DNA from: Burkholderia sp. IMCC1007
GTDB lineage: Bacteria > Pseudomonadota > Gammaproteobacteria > Burkholderiales > Burkholderiaceae
Reading direction: 5' to 3'
DNA length: 64,000 bases
Assembly: GCF_027257875.1 (NCBI RefSeq)
Contig: NZ_JAPVQY010000009.1
Location: 133,016 to 197,015 of the forward strand
The position numbers were made by a program, and so were the translations under genes. The stretch's first letter is position 1. Every line of letters starts with the position of its first letter. The notes under the pieces were generated by a model. It worked only from the letters and a program-made list of their open reading frames with translations, ran no database searches and had not been told where the DNA came from. This document shows positions 1 through 8,725 of the stretch, one piece after another.

Positions 1-554
1 TAGTCGGCGATATCGGGCGGGAGTTTCACGTCGTAGGTCAGGAACCGGGTGACGACCGGTGCGTACATCGCATCGGCGATACCGATCTGCGCGCCGAACA
101 GCCAGGGGCCGCCGTACGCGGACAGACATTCGCGCCAGATCGTCACGATGCGCTCGATGTCGTGCTGCGCGCGCGACCAGATCCGGAAACCGGGAAAATG
201 CGCACGCAGGTTCATCGGCAGCGCGGAGCGCAACGCGCTGAAGCCGGAGTGCATCTCGCCGCAGATCGAACGGCAATGCGCACGCGCATGCCGATCGTCG
301 GGCAGCAGCCGCGCCTGCGGCCGAATCTCGTTCAGGTATTCGGCAATCGCGAGCGTGTCCCACACCGTGCTGCCGTCGTGCGTCAGGCACGGCACGAGAA
401 TCGACGGCGAGAGCAGCAGCAGCTCCGCGCGCGATGCCGCGTCGATCGGCACGCTCACCGTCTCGAACGCGAGCCCGCTCAGTTTCGCGAGCAGCCAGCC
501 GCGCATCGACCACGACGAATAATTGCGACTGCTGATGGTCAATGTCGATTCCAT
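1..554 (-). CDS. Glutathione S-transferase family protein (3' end cut by window)
   Basis: The reading frame starts at 554 with ATG behind a strong AGGGGAG ribosome site and runs off the left edge, so the C-terminus is missing. The N-terminus has the thioredoxin-fold opening of GSTs (ISSRNYSSWSMRGW), followed by the VPxL...VPxL-like segment where the cis-proline would sit (LVPCLTHDG) and a DTLAIAEYL stretch that matches the glutathione gamma-glutamyl binding region. A helical C-terminal domain follows (FGAQIGIADAMYAPVVTRF, the N-capping box region). It would conjugate or reduce small electrophiles in the cytosol, substrate unknown. It is divergent from phaZ. The catalytic residue is probably Ser or Cys near residue 10. 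Family is secure, specificity is not. Confidence 0.85.
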   Translation of the reverse strand, partial: MESTLTISSRNYSSWSMRGWLLAKLSGLAFETVSVPIDAASRAELLLLSPSILVPCLTHDGSTVWDTLAIAEYLNEIRPQARLLPDDRHARAHCRSICGEMHSGFSALRSALPMNLRAHFPGFRIWSRAQHDIERIVTIWRECLSAYGGPWLFGAQIGIADAMYAPVVTRFLTYDVKLPPDIAD

Positions 555-856
555 GTCGCTCCCCTGCTGATTGCCGTTTGCGCCCCCGCACCGAAAGCGC
601 ACGCCACGCCGCCCGAACCGCACCACACCTGTGCGGCGCATTCGCCGAAGTGGCGCAGCGCCGCACGATGCAGCCGCCGGATCGGCAGCCGCGCCCCGCG
701 GCGGCCGTGTGTGGCGTGCGCGCATGCGGTGCCCGTGCCTGCATGATTCGCCGCGCTTCGCGCCGCGTTCGTAAACCGCGTGCAACGCCCGTGCCAGCGC
801 AATGCTGGCACACCCCTTGCCTCGCTAAACGCAACGTGACGCACCGAGCGACGGCC
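555..856. promoter_or_regulatory. Divergent intergenic region between GST and phaZ
   Basis: About 300 bp without a convincing gene. It must hold the promoters of both flanking genes, but I can point to no clear -35/-10 pair or operator. Composition is as GC-rich as coding DNA. Confidence 0.4.
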
Positions 857-2215
857 ATGAACCTGCTTGCCTATCCGCTTTACCAATGGTCTGCGGAATG
901 CCTGCGCCCGGCGCGTGCATGGGCGGCCGCCACGCGCGCGACGATGTCGCTGTGGCCGCCCGCCGCGTCGACACCGACGGCCCGCATGGTCGACGCGCTG
1001 TGCGAACTGCTCGAATGCTGCGCGTTCTCGCACCGGCGTCCGCCGTTCGGCATCGCATCGATCACCGTCGACGGCAACACGATACCCATCGTCGAGGAAG
1101 CCGCCGCGGCGACGCCGTTCGGCACGCTGCTGCATTTCCGGAAGGCGCGCACGGTGGCACGCCAGCCGCGCGTGCTGATCGTCGCGCCGATGTCCGGGCA
1201 CTTCGCGACGCTGTTGCGCGGCACGGTCAGCACGATGCTGGCCGATCACGACGTGTACATCACCGACTGGCACAACCCGCGCGACATCCCGCTGTCGGCC
1301 GGGCGCTTCGGCTTCGACGAATACGTCGCGCACGTGATCGATTTCATTCGGCACATCGGCCCGGACGCGCACGTCCTTGCGATCTGCCAGCCGACCGTCG
1401 CCGCGCTTTCGGCGGTCGCGCTGATGGCCGCCGCCGGCGATCCGGCACAGCCCGCGAGCCTGACGTTGATGGCGGGGCCGATCGACTGCCGCGTGAATCC
1501 GACGAAGGTCAACGCGCTCGCGACGAGCCGGCCGATCGACTGGTTCGCGCGCCACCTGATCAGCGTGGTGCCGCCCGGCTTCGCCGGCGCGCAGCGTTGC
1601 GTGTATCCGGGCTTCGTGCAGGTCGGCGCATTCATGTCGATGAATCCCGACCGCCATGCGGCGTCGTTTGCCGACCTCTACTTCGAGCGTGCGAAAGGCG
1701 ATCCGGCGAAAGCCGACACGCTGCGCCGCTTCTATGACGAATACTTCGCGACGACCGATCTCACTGCGGAGTTCTATCTGGAGACGGTCGAGAAAGTGTT
1801 CCAGCAGTACGCGCTGCCGCGCGGCGAATTGACGGTCGGCGGCCGGCTGGTGGAGCCCGCCGCGATCCACCGCACCGCGCTGCTGACGATCGAGGGCGAG
1901 AAGGACGACATCTGCGCGGTGGGCCAGACCGTGGCCGCGCAGGAGCTGTGTTCGGGGTTGCCGTCCTACCTGAAAACGCATCACGTGCAGACGGGCGCGG
2001 GCCACTACGGCGTGTTCAACGGCAGCCGCTGGGAAACGCAGATCTATCCGATCGTGCGCGCGACGATTCACGACAACGAGCCGTACGACCGCACCGCCGA
2101 TCCCGACCGCGACGTGAGCGGCGCGCACTACGTGACGCTGCGCGCGTTGCTCGATGCGCGCGCAACCCTTCGCGACGCGGCGACGCCCGACATGCAATCC
2201 GATCACGTGCGCTGA
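857..2215 (+). CDS. phaZ: Intracellular polyhydroxyalkanoate (PHB) depolymerase
   Basis: A 452-residue protein of the PhaZa1/PHB depolymerase C-terminal family, which thiolyses or hydrolyses stored poly-3-hydroxybutyrate granules in the cytoplasm. The nucleophile motif is the cysteine variant of a lipase box (ICQPTV, Cys177) rather than Gly-x-Ser-x-Gly. Candidate triad partners are Asp350/351 in EGEKDD and His383 in GAGHYGVF, in the order known for the Ralstonia enzyme. An N-terminal TDWHNPRDIP block is also typical. No signal peptide is seen, as expected for granule mobilisation. The start was placed at MNLLAYPLYQW because family members begin there, and the upstream in-frame extension is not protein-like. 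The last codons and stop are contained in a 51-bp tandem duplication. Confidence 0.93.
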   Translation: MNLLAYPLYQWSAECLRPARAWAAATRATMSLWPPAASTPTARMVDALCELLECCAFSHRRPPFGIASITVDGNTIPIVEEAAAATPFGTLLHFRKARTVARQPRVLIVAPMSGHFATLLRGTVSTMLADHDVYITDWHNPRDIPLSAGRFGFDEYVAHVIDFIRHIGPDAHVLAICQPTVAALSAVALMAAAGDPAQPASLTLMAGPIDCRVNPTKVNALATSRPIDWFARHLISVVPPGFAGAQRCVYPGFVQVGAFMSMNPDRHAASFADLYFERAKGDPAKADTLRRFYDEYFATTDLTAEFYLETVEKVFQQYALPRGELTVGGRLVEPAAIHRTALLTIEGEKDDICAVGQTVAAQELCSGLPSYLKTHHVQTGAGHYGVFNGSRWETQIYPIVRATIHDNEPYDRTADPDRDVSGAHYVTLRALLDARATLRDAATPDMQSDHVR

Positions 2216-2282
2216 ATCCGCGCTGCCGCGACGACGCCCGACATGCAATCCGATCACGTGCGCTGAATCCGCGCTGCCGCGA
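2181..2282. repeat. 51-bp perfect tandem duplication across the phaZ stop codon
   Basis: Two identical 51-bp units, 2181-2231 and 2232-2282. Unit one carries the last phaZ codons and TGA; unit two repeats the same tail and stop in the 3' flank. Identity is complete, so the event looks recent. Confidence 0.95.
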
Positions 2283-2420
2283 CGAGCATCGCGGCACCCG
2301 GCATCGACGCGAATCCCCTCCGCGCCGGGGGCGCGGCGCGCGATGCCCGGCAATGCGCGGCCCGCCCGGAGGCGGCGTACCGCAGCCTTGCGGATGCGTC
2401 GCGCCCGACGCGACGAGGGC

Positions 2421-2855
2421 TTACGCGCCCGCGTCGCCCCACGGCGTCGGCGCAGGGACGTCGCATGGCCCTTCGACGTCGATCGACTTGAAATCGGCCG
2501 GCCCGACGATCTCCAGATACTCCATGTCGGGCGAGTAGTCGAACAGGTAATGCACGATTCCCGGCGCCTGGTGCACGCAGTCGCCGGCGTTCACCAGCGT
2601 CTCGCGCTCGCCGTACATGAAGCGCGCCCAGCCCTTCAGCATGATCACGATGTGGAAGTCGGCCTCGTGACGGTGCCAGCCGGTGCCCGCCGCCGGTGCA
2701 TGATTCGCCCTGACGAGTTGCGCGACGACCCGGCCGTTCGTCGCGCCCGCGATGCCGAGATCGCGATACAGGAAAAAGTCGCGCAGGCCTTCGCCTTGAT
2801 ACGGCGTGTCCTGCGGCTTCACGTGGGAAAAAGCGGTAGGGGTCGGCGTGCTCAT
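2421..2855 (-). CDS. Small cupin-domain protein
   Basis: A 144-residue single-domain cupin. The first cupin motif is visible as TGWHRHEADFHIVIMLKGWARF (shown here only as its core HRHEADFH: His, His, Glu metal ligands) and the second as GDCVHQAPGIVHYL with the last His ligand. This predicts a metal-binding beta-barrel, function unassigned: dioxygenase, isomerase or ligand sensor are all possible. A GAGGAG site precedes the ATG. It lies 70 bp downstream of hisP on the same strand, so it may be the last gene of the amino-acid transporter operon. There is no signal peptide. Confidence 0.82.
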   Translation of the reverse strand: MSTPTPTAFSHVKPQDTPYQGEGLRDFFLYRDLGIAGATNGRVVAQLVRANHAPAAGTGWHRHEADFHIVIMLKGWARFMYGERETLVNAGDCVHQAPGIVHYLFDYSPDMEYLEIVGPADFKSIDVEGPCDVPAPTPWGDAGA

Positions 2856-2925
2856 CGTGGCGCTCCTCGCTCGAAAGAGTCGTCCGGGACAAGCATTTAG
2901 CGTTCCAGGTTGCGACCGCGCCCGC

Positions 2926-3693
2926 TTACTTGAGCCGCCCCGACAGGAATTGTCCGAGCCGCTCGCTCTTCGGGTTGACGAGGATCTCCTGCGGATCGCC
3001 CTCCTCCTCGATCTTGCCCTGGTGCAGGAAGATCACGTGATTCGACACGTTGCGCGCGAAGCCCATCTCGTGCGTGACGACGACCATCGTGCGCCCTTCC
3101 TCGGCGAGCTTCTGCATCACCTTCAGCACTTCGCCCACCAGCTCAGGATCGAGCGCCGACGTCGGTTCGTCGAACAGCATCACCTCGGGCTCCATCGCGA
3201 GCGCCCGTGCGATCGCCACGCGCTGCTGCTGGCCGCCCGACAGGTGCGACGGATACATGCTCTCGATGCGCGTCGGCAGGCCGACCTTCTCCAGATATTT
3301 GCGGGCCCGCGCGATTGCTTCGTCCTTGCCGACGCCGAGCACGGCCATCGGTGCCTCGATCACGTTCTCGAGCACCGTCATGTGCGCCCACAGGTTGAAG
3401 TGCTGGAACACCATCGACAGCTTCGTGCGCATGCGCTGCAGCTGCTTGTGGTCGGCCACGCGCAGCGACCCGTTGCGATCGCGCGCGGTCTGGATCGGCT
3501 CGGTGCCGATCGTGATCTGCCCCGAGCACGGCTGCTCGAGGAAGTTGATGCAGCGCAGGAACGTGCTCTTGCCGGAGCCGCTCGAGCCGATGATGCTGAT
3601 CACGTCGCCGGCCTTCGCCTTCATCGACACGCCCTTCAACACCTCGTTGTCGCCGAATTTCTTGTGGAGATTTTCAACGGTCAGCTTGTACAT
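2926..3693 (-). CDS. hisP: Histidine/lysine-arginine-ornithine ABC transporter ATPase
   Basis: A 255-residue polar amino-acid transporter ATPase, the energy-coupling subunit on the inner face of the membrane. Visible motifs in order: Walker [10 protein letters not shown] near residue 36, Q-loop VFQHFN, signature LSGGQQQR, Walker [15 protein letters not shown] and H-loop VTHEMGFAR. The insert with RDRNGSLRV before the Q-loop region matches HisP rather than GlnQ. It is last of the four transporter genes in the order argT-hisQ-hisM-hisP. A GGAAGGA site lies 7 nt before the ATG. Confidence 0.95.
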   Translation of the reverse strand: MYKLTVENLHKKFGDNEVLKGVSMKAKAGDVISIIGSSGSGKSTFLRCINFLEQPCSGQITIGTEPIQTARDRNGSLRVADHKQLQRMRTKLSMVFQHFNLWAHMTVLENVIEAPMAVLGVGKDEAIARARKYLEKVGLPTRIESMYPSHLSGGQQQRVAIARALAMEPEVMLFDEPTSALDPELVGEVLKVMQKLAEEGRTMVVVTHEMGFARNVSNHVIFLHQGKIEEEGDPQEILVNPKSERLGQFLSGRLK

Positions 3694-3726
3694 GCTTGGT
3701 CCTTCCTTGCGAATCTTGCGTATGCG

Positions 3727-4440
3727 TTAGTGGCTGCGCGGCGAGAGGTACGCGAGCCAGCGCGTCTCGAGCTTGCGGAATGCCCAGATGAGCGTGAACA
3801 CGACGGCGGCGTACAGCACGGCTGCGACGCCGTAGGCCTGGAACGACATGTACGTCGCGGAATTGACGTCGCGCGTGACCTTCAGGATGTCGGGCACCGT
3901 CGCGGTGAACGCGAGTGTGGTCGCGTGCAGCATCAGGATCACTTCGTTGCTGTAGCTCGGCAGCGAGCGGCGCAGCGCGGACGGCAGGATGATGCGCGTA
4001 TAGAGCTTGAAGCGCGACATCCCGTACGCCATCCCTGCCTCGATCTCGCCGGCCGACGTCGCCTTGATCGCCCCCGCGAAGATCTCCGTCGCATACGCGC
4101 ATTCGTTCAGCACGAACGCGAGCAGCGTGCAGTTCATCGCGTTGCGGAAGAACGTGTCGAGCAGCACGTGGTTGTGCACGACCTGCAGGCTGTAGATGCC
4201 GGTGTAGCACATCAGCAGCTGCACGTAGAGCGGCGTGCCGCGGAACACGTACGTATAGAGCCACACCGGGCCGGAGATCCAGCGGTTCGACGACGCGCGC
4301 GCGATCGCGAGCGGCACCGCCAGCGCGAAGCCGAGCGCGATCGACACGACCAGCAGCCACAGCGTGATCGCGAGGCCGCTGAAGCGGTAACCGTCGGTGT
4401 ACAGATAGTTCTGCCAGTACTGGCTGATGATTTCGATCAC
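3727..4440 (-). CDS. hisM: Amino-acid ABC transporter permease HisM
   Basis: A 237-residue inner-membrane permease with the MetI-type fold. The EAA loop is visible (EIEAGMAYGMSRFKLYTRIILP). I chose the GTG at 4440: it overlaps the hisQ stop in a GTGA arrangement (4 bp), has CGGAGG 8 nt upstream, and gives the family's usual N-terminus (IEIISQYWQNYLY). This is translational coupling with hisQ. HisM pairs with HisQ to form the heterodimeric channel. Confidence 0.93.
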   Translation of the reverse strand: MIEIISQYWQNYLYTDGYRFSGLAITLWLLVVSIALGFALAVPLAIARASSNRWISGPVWLYTYVFRGTPLYVQLLMCYTGIYSLQVVHNHVLLDTFFRNAMNCTLLAFVLNECAYATEIFAGAIKATSAGEIEAGMAYGMSRFKLYTRIILPSALRRSLPSYSNEVILMLHATTLAFTATVPDILKVTRDVNSATYMSFQAYGVAAVLYAAVVFTLIWAFRKLETRWLAYLSPRSH

Positions 4441-5126
4441 AGTGCAAGCCTCCGGACGCCGACGGAATAACGCTTCTCGAGGTGGTGCAGCACGACGTTC
4501 GACACCGTCGTGATCGCGAGATAGATCGCGCCGGCCGCGAGCGTGAAGAAGAAGAAATCGAGCGTGCTCTTGCCGGCGTCCTGCGACGCCTTCACCACGT
4601 CGGCGAGGCCGATGATCGATACGAGCGCAGTGGCCTTCACGAGCACCTGCCAGTTGTTGCCGATGCCCGGCAGCGCGAAGCGCATCATCTGCGGGAACAG
4701 GATCCGATGGAACACGCGCCAGCCGCTCATCCCGTATGCGAAGCCCGCTTCGAGCTGGCCGCGCGGCACCGCGAGGAACGCGCCGCGGAACGTCTCGGTG
4801 AAGTACGCGCCGTAGATGAAGCCCAGTGTGACGACGCCGGCCACGAACGGGTCGATGTCGATCTGGTCCCAGCCGAGCAGGTCGGTCACGTTGTTCAGCA
4901 GGATCTGGATCCCGTAGAACAGCAGCAGCATCAGCACGAGGTCGGGCACCGCGCGGATCAGCGTCGTGTAGAAGGTGCCGACCGATTTCAGCGCGCGGTT
5001 GGTCGACAGTTTCGCGGCGGCGCCGGCGAGGCCCAGTATCAGCGACGCGGCCAGCGACAGCACCGCGAGCTTCACGGTCTCGACCGTGCCGGCCCACAGC
5101 AGCGGGCCAAATCCTTGGAAAATCAT
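4437..5126 (-). CDS. hisQ: Amino-acid ABC transporter permease HisQ
   Basis: A 229-residue permease partner of HisM. The conserved ALVSIIGLADVVKA and the EAA loop (QLEAGFAYGMSGWRVFHRI) are present, as is the IDIDPFVAGVVTLGFIYGAY block typical of HisQ. The start MIFQGFGPLLWAG was chosen because it aligns with the N-terminus of enterobacterial HisQ (228 residues). An upstream ATG at 5168 would add 14 residues and neither start has a good ribosome site. Lower translation than argT is therefore likely. Confidence 0.9.
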   Translation of the reverse strand: MIFQGFGPLLWAGTVETVKLAVLSLAASLILGLAGAAAKLSTNRALKSVGTFYTTLIRAVPDLVLMLLLFYGIQILLNNVTDLLGWDQIDIDPFVAGVVTLGFIYGAYFTETFRGAFLAVPRGQLEAGFAYGMSGWRVFHRILFPQMMRFALPGIGNNWQVLVKATALVSIIGLADVVKASQDAGKSTLDFFFFTLAAGAIYLAITTVSNVVLHHLEKRYSVGVRRLAL

Positions 5127-5260
5127 GTAAGGGATCCAGAACGATGTGGCTGGAGTATCAATCGCCATTGACTGCGCATCGAGCGCGTTCTCCGCACGAC
5201 CCGATGCCGTCCGCGCGTCAGGCCGGACGCATCATGCGAAGCCAAGTGGCACCCAGTGAC

Positions 5261-5298
5261 CGATGCGGCACGCATCGCAGCCGATGCGCGCCGCATCG
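5261..5298 (-). terminator. Intercistronic hairpin between argT and hisQ
   Basis: CGATGCGGC (5261-5269) pairs with GCCGCATCG (5290-5298). After one A/C mismatch, CGCATCG (5271-5277) pairs with CGATGCG (5282-5288) around a CAGC loop: 16 base pairs in total. It starts 5 nt after the argT stop in the direction of transcription, with no T-run. It is likely to stabilise the argT message or attenuate read-through, giving more binding protein than permease. Confidence 0.75.
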
Positions 5299-5302
5299 AC
5301 GG

Positions 5303-6076
5303 TCAGCCGCCGTAGACGTCGAACGCGAAGTACTTCTTCTCGAGCTTCTTGTACGTGCCGTCCTTGATGATGTCGGCGATCGCGTGGTCGATCTTCGCCT
5401 TCAGGTCGGCGTCGTCCTTGCGCAAGCCGATGCCGGCGCCGTTGCCGAGCGTCTTCGGATCGTCGATGTCCTTGCCGGCAAAATCGAAGTTCGCGCCGCG
5501 CGGCGTCTTCAGGAAGCCGAGGTCGGCCTGCACCGCGTCCTGCAGCGCGGCGTCGAGGCGGCCGGACATCAAGTCCTGGTACACGCCGTCCTGGTTCTGG
5601 TAAGGCACGACCTGCACGCCCTTCGGCGCCCAGTACGCCTTCGCGTAGGTTTCCTGAATGGTGCCCTGCTCGACGCCGACCGACTTGCCCTTCAGCGATT
5701 CGGCCGTCGGCTGCAGGCCCGTGCCCTTCTTCGCGACGAGGCGCGTCGGCGTGTTGAACAGCTTGTCGGAGAACGCGATCTGCTCGGCGCGCGCCGGCGT
5801 CATCGACATCGACGACAGCACGCCGTCGAACTTCTTCGCCTTCAGCGCCGGGATCATCCCGTCGAAATCGTTCTCGACCCACACGCATTTCGCCTTCAGG
5901 CGCGCGCAGATTTCGTTGCCGAGATCGACGTCGAAGCCGACGACCTTGCCGCTTGCGTCCTTCGATTCGAACGGCGGATAGCTGGCGTCGACGCCGAACC
6001 GGATCGTCGACCAATCCTTGGCGTGGGCACCGACCGCGATGCAGGCAAGGGCAATACTGAGCGCGAGTTTCTTCAT
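5303..6076 (-). CDS. argT: Periplasmic Lys/Arg/Orn- or histidine-binding protein
   Basis: A 257-residue solute-binding protein (SBP family 3). The signal peptide MKKLALSIALACIAVGAHA is followed by the family N-motif IRFGVDASYPPFE and by GFDVDLGNEIC. The mid-domain GVEQGTIQETYA and hinge residues fit ArgT/HisJ. I set the start at MKKLALS because AGGAAC lies just upstream and the signal peptide then begins properly. It captures cationic amino acids in the periplasm for HisQMP. Whether histidine or arginine/lysine is preferred cannot be read from sequence, though the HutC-type operator upstream favours histidine. Confidence 0.92.
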   Translation of the reverse strand: MKKLALSIALACIAVGAHAKDWSTIRFGVDASYPPFESKDASGKVVGFDVDLGNEICARLKAKCVWVENDFDGMIPALKAKKFDGVLSSMSMTPARAEQIAFSDKLFNTPTRLVAKKGTGLQPTAESLKGKSVGVEQGTIQETYAKAYWAPKGVQVVPYQNQDGVYQDLMSGRLDAALQDAVQADLGFLKTPRGANFDFAGKDIDDPKTLGNGAGIGLRKDDADLKAKIDHAIADIIKDGTYKKLEKKYFAFDVYGG

Positions 6077-6169
6077 GGCGTTCCTGTCATAGGCGAACTG
6101 GGCACGGGTCCCGTCGGGCGTCGCCGCCGTGAACCCTTCCAACCGGGAGCCTTCCGTTTGCCGGCGCCC

Positions 6170-6187
6170 AAGTTGTACATACAACTT
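6170..6187. promoter_or_regulatory. HutC-type operator between argT and hutC
   Basis: AAGTTGTACATACAACTT: 8-bp arms AAGTTGTA / TACAACTT around a CA centre. GntR/HutC repressors bind such GT-N(1)-TA-N-AC-like palindromes (compare CTTGTATGTACAAG-type hut operators). It sits 94 bp upstream of the argT start and 380 bp upstream of hutC, within a gene-free region 6077-6566 in which I see no other element. Confidence 0.75.
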
Positions 6188-6566
6188 TGCCTTTTCCACC
6201 CCGATGCCAGCAATCCGTGTTTATCTCTAATTGTCGGCGGATTGTTTCCATGAGCGAATTTCCCTTATATTTCAATTCACTACACATTACGCGAGGCTGA
6301 AGGCGAGCTTTCGCCGCGTGACTCGGGTAGCGCCGGCACGGATTGATCTGTCTATACTTTTCGTTTTCCCGCACGTACCGGCCCGCGGACGGCGTCGCTG
6401 CACGCACGTGGCGCGTCGATCCGGCGCTCGCATGCCTGCCGGGATAACCCGAACCGGCCGTCCGCAGTCGGGCCGCGCGGCGTCGAACCCGGTACACTCC
6501 GCCCGGACACCGCACGAAGGCCGACCGGCGACGGCACGCGGCCGCCGTCTCTTGAACAGCAACGCA

Positions 6567-7262
6567 ATGACCACACCGATCTATCAGGAAATCAAGGACT
6601 TCATCCTCGCGCGCATCCATGCCGGCGAATGGGCGGAGGGCGACCAGGTGCCGTCGGAGAACGAGCTCGCGCGCGAATTCAACGTCGCGCGGATGACGGT
6701 CAACCGCGCGCTGCGCGAGCTGACGGCCGAGCAAGTGCTCACGCGCACGCGCGGCTCCGGCACCTACGTCGCGTCACCGAAATACGAATCGACGCTGGTC
6801 GCGATCCGCAGCATCTCGGACGAGGTCGCCGCGCGCGGCCACAGCTATCGCGCGCAAGTGCTGGAAGTCGGCGCGGCCGTCGCCGATGCGAAGCTCGCCG
6901 ACGAGCTGCAGCTCGACACCGGCAGCGCGATCTTCCATTCGCGCGTGCTGCACTTCGAGAACCACACGCCCGTGCAGCTCGAAGAACGCTGGGTGAATCC
7001 GGCCTGCGCGCCGGAATACGCGTTGCAGGACTTCACGACGACGACGCCGAACCAGTACCTGACGCGCGTCGCGCCGCTGCAGCGTGTCGAATACCGGATC
7101 GAGGCCGCGATGCCCGACACGGCAACGCGCCGCCACCTGACGATGGACGAGCGCGAACCCTGCCTGTTGCTGCATCGGCGCACGTGGTCGCAGGGGATGG
7201 TCGCGTCGGTCGCCAATCTTTGGCATCCGGGCAGCCGCTATCGGTTCACCGGGCATTTCTGA
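6567..7262 (+). CDS. hutC: GntR-family histidine-utilisation repressor HutC
   Basis: A 231-residue GntR-type regulator. The N-terminal winged helix (YQEIKDFILARI..., NELAREFNVARMTVNRALREL) is followed by a UTRA ligand domain ending in WHPGSRYRFTGHF, a signature of HutC, which senses urocanate in the hut pathway. The start was placed at MTTPIYQEI, the family's N-terminus. No hut catabolic genes are adjacent. Instead it faces the argT-hisQMP operon, so here it may control histidine uptake. Confidence 0.9.
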   Translation: MTTPIYQEIKDFILARIHAGEWAEGDQVPSENELAREFNVARMTVNRALRELTAEQVLTRTRGSGTYVASPKYESTLVAIRSISDEVAARGHSYRAQVLEVGAAVADAKLADELQLDTGSAIFHSRVLHFENHTPVQLEERWVNPACAPEYALQDFTTTTPNQYLTRVAPLQRVEYRIEAAMPDTATRRHLTMDEREPCLLLHRRTWSQGMVASVANLWHPGSRYRFTGHF

Positions 7263-7323
7263 TTCAGGCGGGGGCGCAGGACGCCGCGGCCGGTGATGGG
7301 TGGTACGTCGTGCGTGGCGCGTG

Positions 7324-7379
7324 GTGCGGCGTGCGGCGTGCGGCGTGCGGCGTGCGGCGTGCGGCGTGCGGCGTGCGGC
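7324..7379. repeat. 7-bp tandem repeat, GTGCGGC x 8
   Basis: Eight perfect GTGCGGC units, then one degenerate copy, in the gap between the ends of hutC and the glycosyltransferase remnant. A likely variable-number locus by slipped-strand change. Confidence 0.95.
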
Positions 7380-7384
7380 GTGCG

Positions 7385-7930
7385 TCAGCGTACACCCGAG
7401 CGCACATGGCGCTCGATTGCATCGATCGCGATCCGCAACCCGTCCTCCTGCGCGATACGCGCACCCAGTTCGCCAGCACGTGCTCGCGTGTCGGCTCGCG
7501 CGGCGAATGCGATCGCGCGGGCTAGCGCGGCTGCATCCACCCGCCGCCCCGCAACCGGCGCACTCGCCACGCCGAGCCGCCGCAGCCGGTTCGCCCAAAA
7601 GAACTGATCGCCCGCGAACGGCACGACGACGGACGGAATGCCAGCCCGTGCAGCCGAATGTGTGGTGCCCGATCCGCCATGATGAATCGCCATCGACGTG
7701 CGCGGAAACAGCCAGTCGTGCGGCGTCTCGCCGATCACGCACACGTGCGCCGGCAACATCGACGCATCGATACCGCTCCAGCCCGGATAGAACAATGCGC
7801 GCCGGCCGTCGAGCGCGCGCAGCAGCGCATCGACCATCGCGGCCCGGTCGAAACCGGTCATGCTGCCGAAACCGACATACGCGGGCGGCTCACCCGCTTC
7901 GAGGAAAGGCCGCCGCGCGCGCAAGCGCAT
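7385..7930 (-). pseudogene. 3' remnant of a UDP-glycosyltransferase (GT1/MGT family)
   Basis: Only the C-terminal nucleotide-sugar domain remains, about 180 residues against about 400 or more for the family. It starts abruptly just before the inter-domain motif GEPPAYVGFGSM, and contains the GT1 donor signature IHHGGSGTTHSAARAGIPSVVVP and the following PFAGDQFFWANRL block. The acceptor-binding N-terminal half is absent and the sequence runs into the 5' end of the TetR gene on the other strand. I infer a deletion between two originally divergent genes. No promoter or start for this remnant is apparent. Confidence 0.75.
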
Positions 7931-8504
7931 CCAGATGCTCGCGCATCTTGCCGCGACGGGCGCACGCCTGTTCGACGCGCACGGCTACGACGCCGTCACG
8001 ATGGAGCAGATCGCCGCGCAGGCCGACGTCGCGAAACGCACGCTGTACAACCACTTTCCGACGAAGGAAGCCGTGCTCGCGCACTGGCTGGAGGGTGAGC
8101 TCGCACGCGACCTCGCGCACCTGCAACGCGACGTTGCGCGACGCAAGCGCTTCACGTCGCGGCTCGCGTGCGTGCTCGATGCGTCGGCCGCGTGGTGCGA
8201 GCAGCATCCGGTCTACCTGCTCGCATATCTGCGGCATCGGTTCCTGAGCATCGGGGCGGCGCAGCCGGACGGCGGCGGGGAGAACGTCAGCGACATCGCG
8301 CTCGTGTGGCAGCAGCTGATCGCGGCCGGCCAGCAAGCCGGCGAGCTGGACGCCGCGCTGCAGGCCGACCAGCTCGCGACGTGGTTCCATCACCTGTATC
8401 TCGCGGCGATGCTGCGCTGGCTGACCGTGCCCGGGTTGTCGCTGAAACGGGAATTCCAGTCGATCGCGAAGCTGTTCGTCGAAGGCGCGCAAGCGAACGC
8501 CTGA
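7860..8504 (+). CDS. TetR-family transcriptional regulator (5' end altered)
   Basis: The HTH region is clear: LFDAHGYDAVTMEQIAAQADVAKRTLYNHFPTKEAVLAHWLE, quoted here by its key parts VTMEQIAAQADV and RTLYNHFPTKEA. An alpha-helical ligand domain follows to the normal end. The listed ATG (7860) gives 214 residues, but its first ~20 residues are antisense to the glycosyltransferase remnant and no ribosome site is seen. The next Met (7935) lies just before the first helix. The native start may have been lost in the deletion that truncated the neighbour. It was probably the regulator of that gene. Confidence 0.72.
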   Translation: MLPKPTYAGGSPASRKGRRARKRIQMLAHLAATGARLFDAHGYDAVTMEQIAAQADVAKRTLYNHFPTKEAVLAHWLEGELARDLAHLQRDVARRKRFTSRLACVLDASAAWCEQHPVYLLAYLRHRFLSIGAAQPDGGGENVSDIALVWQQLIAAGQQAGELDAALQADQLATWFHHLYLAAMLRWLTVPGLSLKREFQSIAKLFVEGAQANA

Positions 8505-8535
8505 GCGGCGGCCGCTGGCGCGACGGCCGTTGATC

Positions 8536-8563
8536 GCGATGCGCGATGCGCGATGCGCGATGC
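8536..8563. repeat. 7-bp tandem repeat, GCGATGC x 4
   Basis: Four perfect copies 32 bp after the TetR stop, in a 221-bp gap that otherwise holds only the ribosome site of the next gene. Confidence 0.9.
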
Positions 8564-8725
8564 GCACGCATTTTCGCAACGAATGCAGCGACGGGATGCC
8601 AAATTTCCCGAGCCGCAGTATGCTGATGTCGTACGGCACGCACGATACATCGGGCAATCCCCTAGTCCGCACATCGCTGCGCCGCCGTCGAGTCCGCAAT
8701 CATGCATTGCAAGGAGGGCTTCGTG

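Noticed and set aside
539..2353. Very long antisense open frames such as 604 codons opposite phaZ
   Set aside because: High G+C and codon bias create long shadow frames; translation is arginine-rich and resembles no family. The same holds for frames opposite argG, rtcB, the qhp genes and others.
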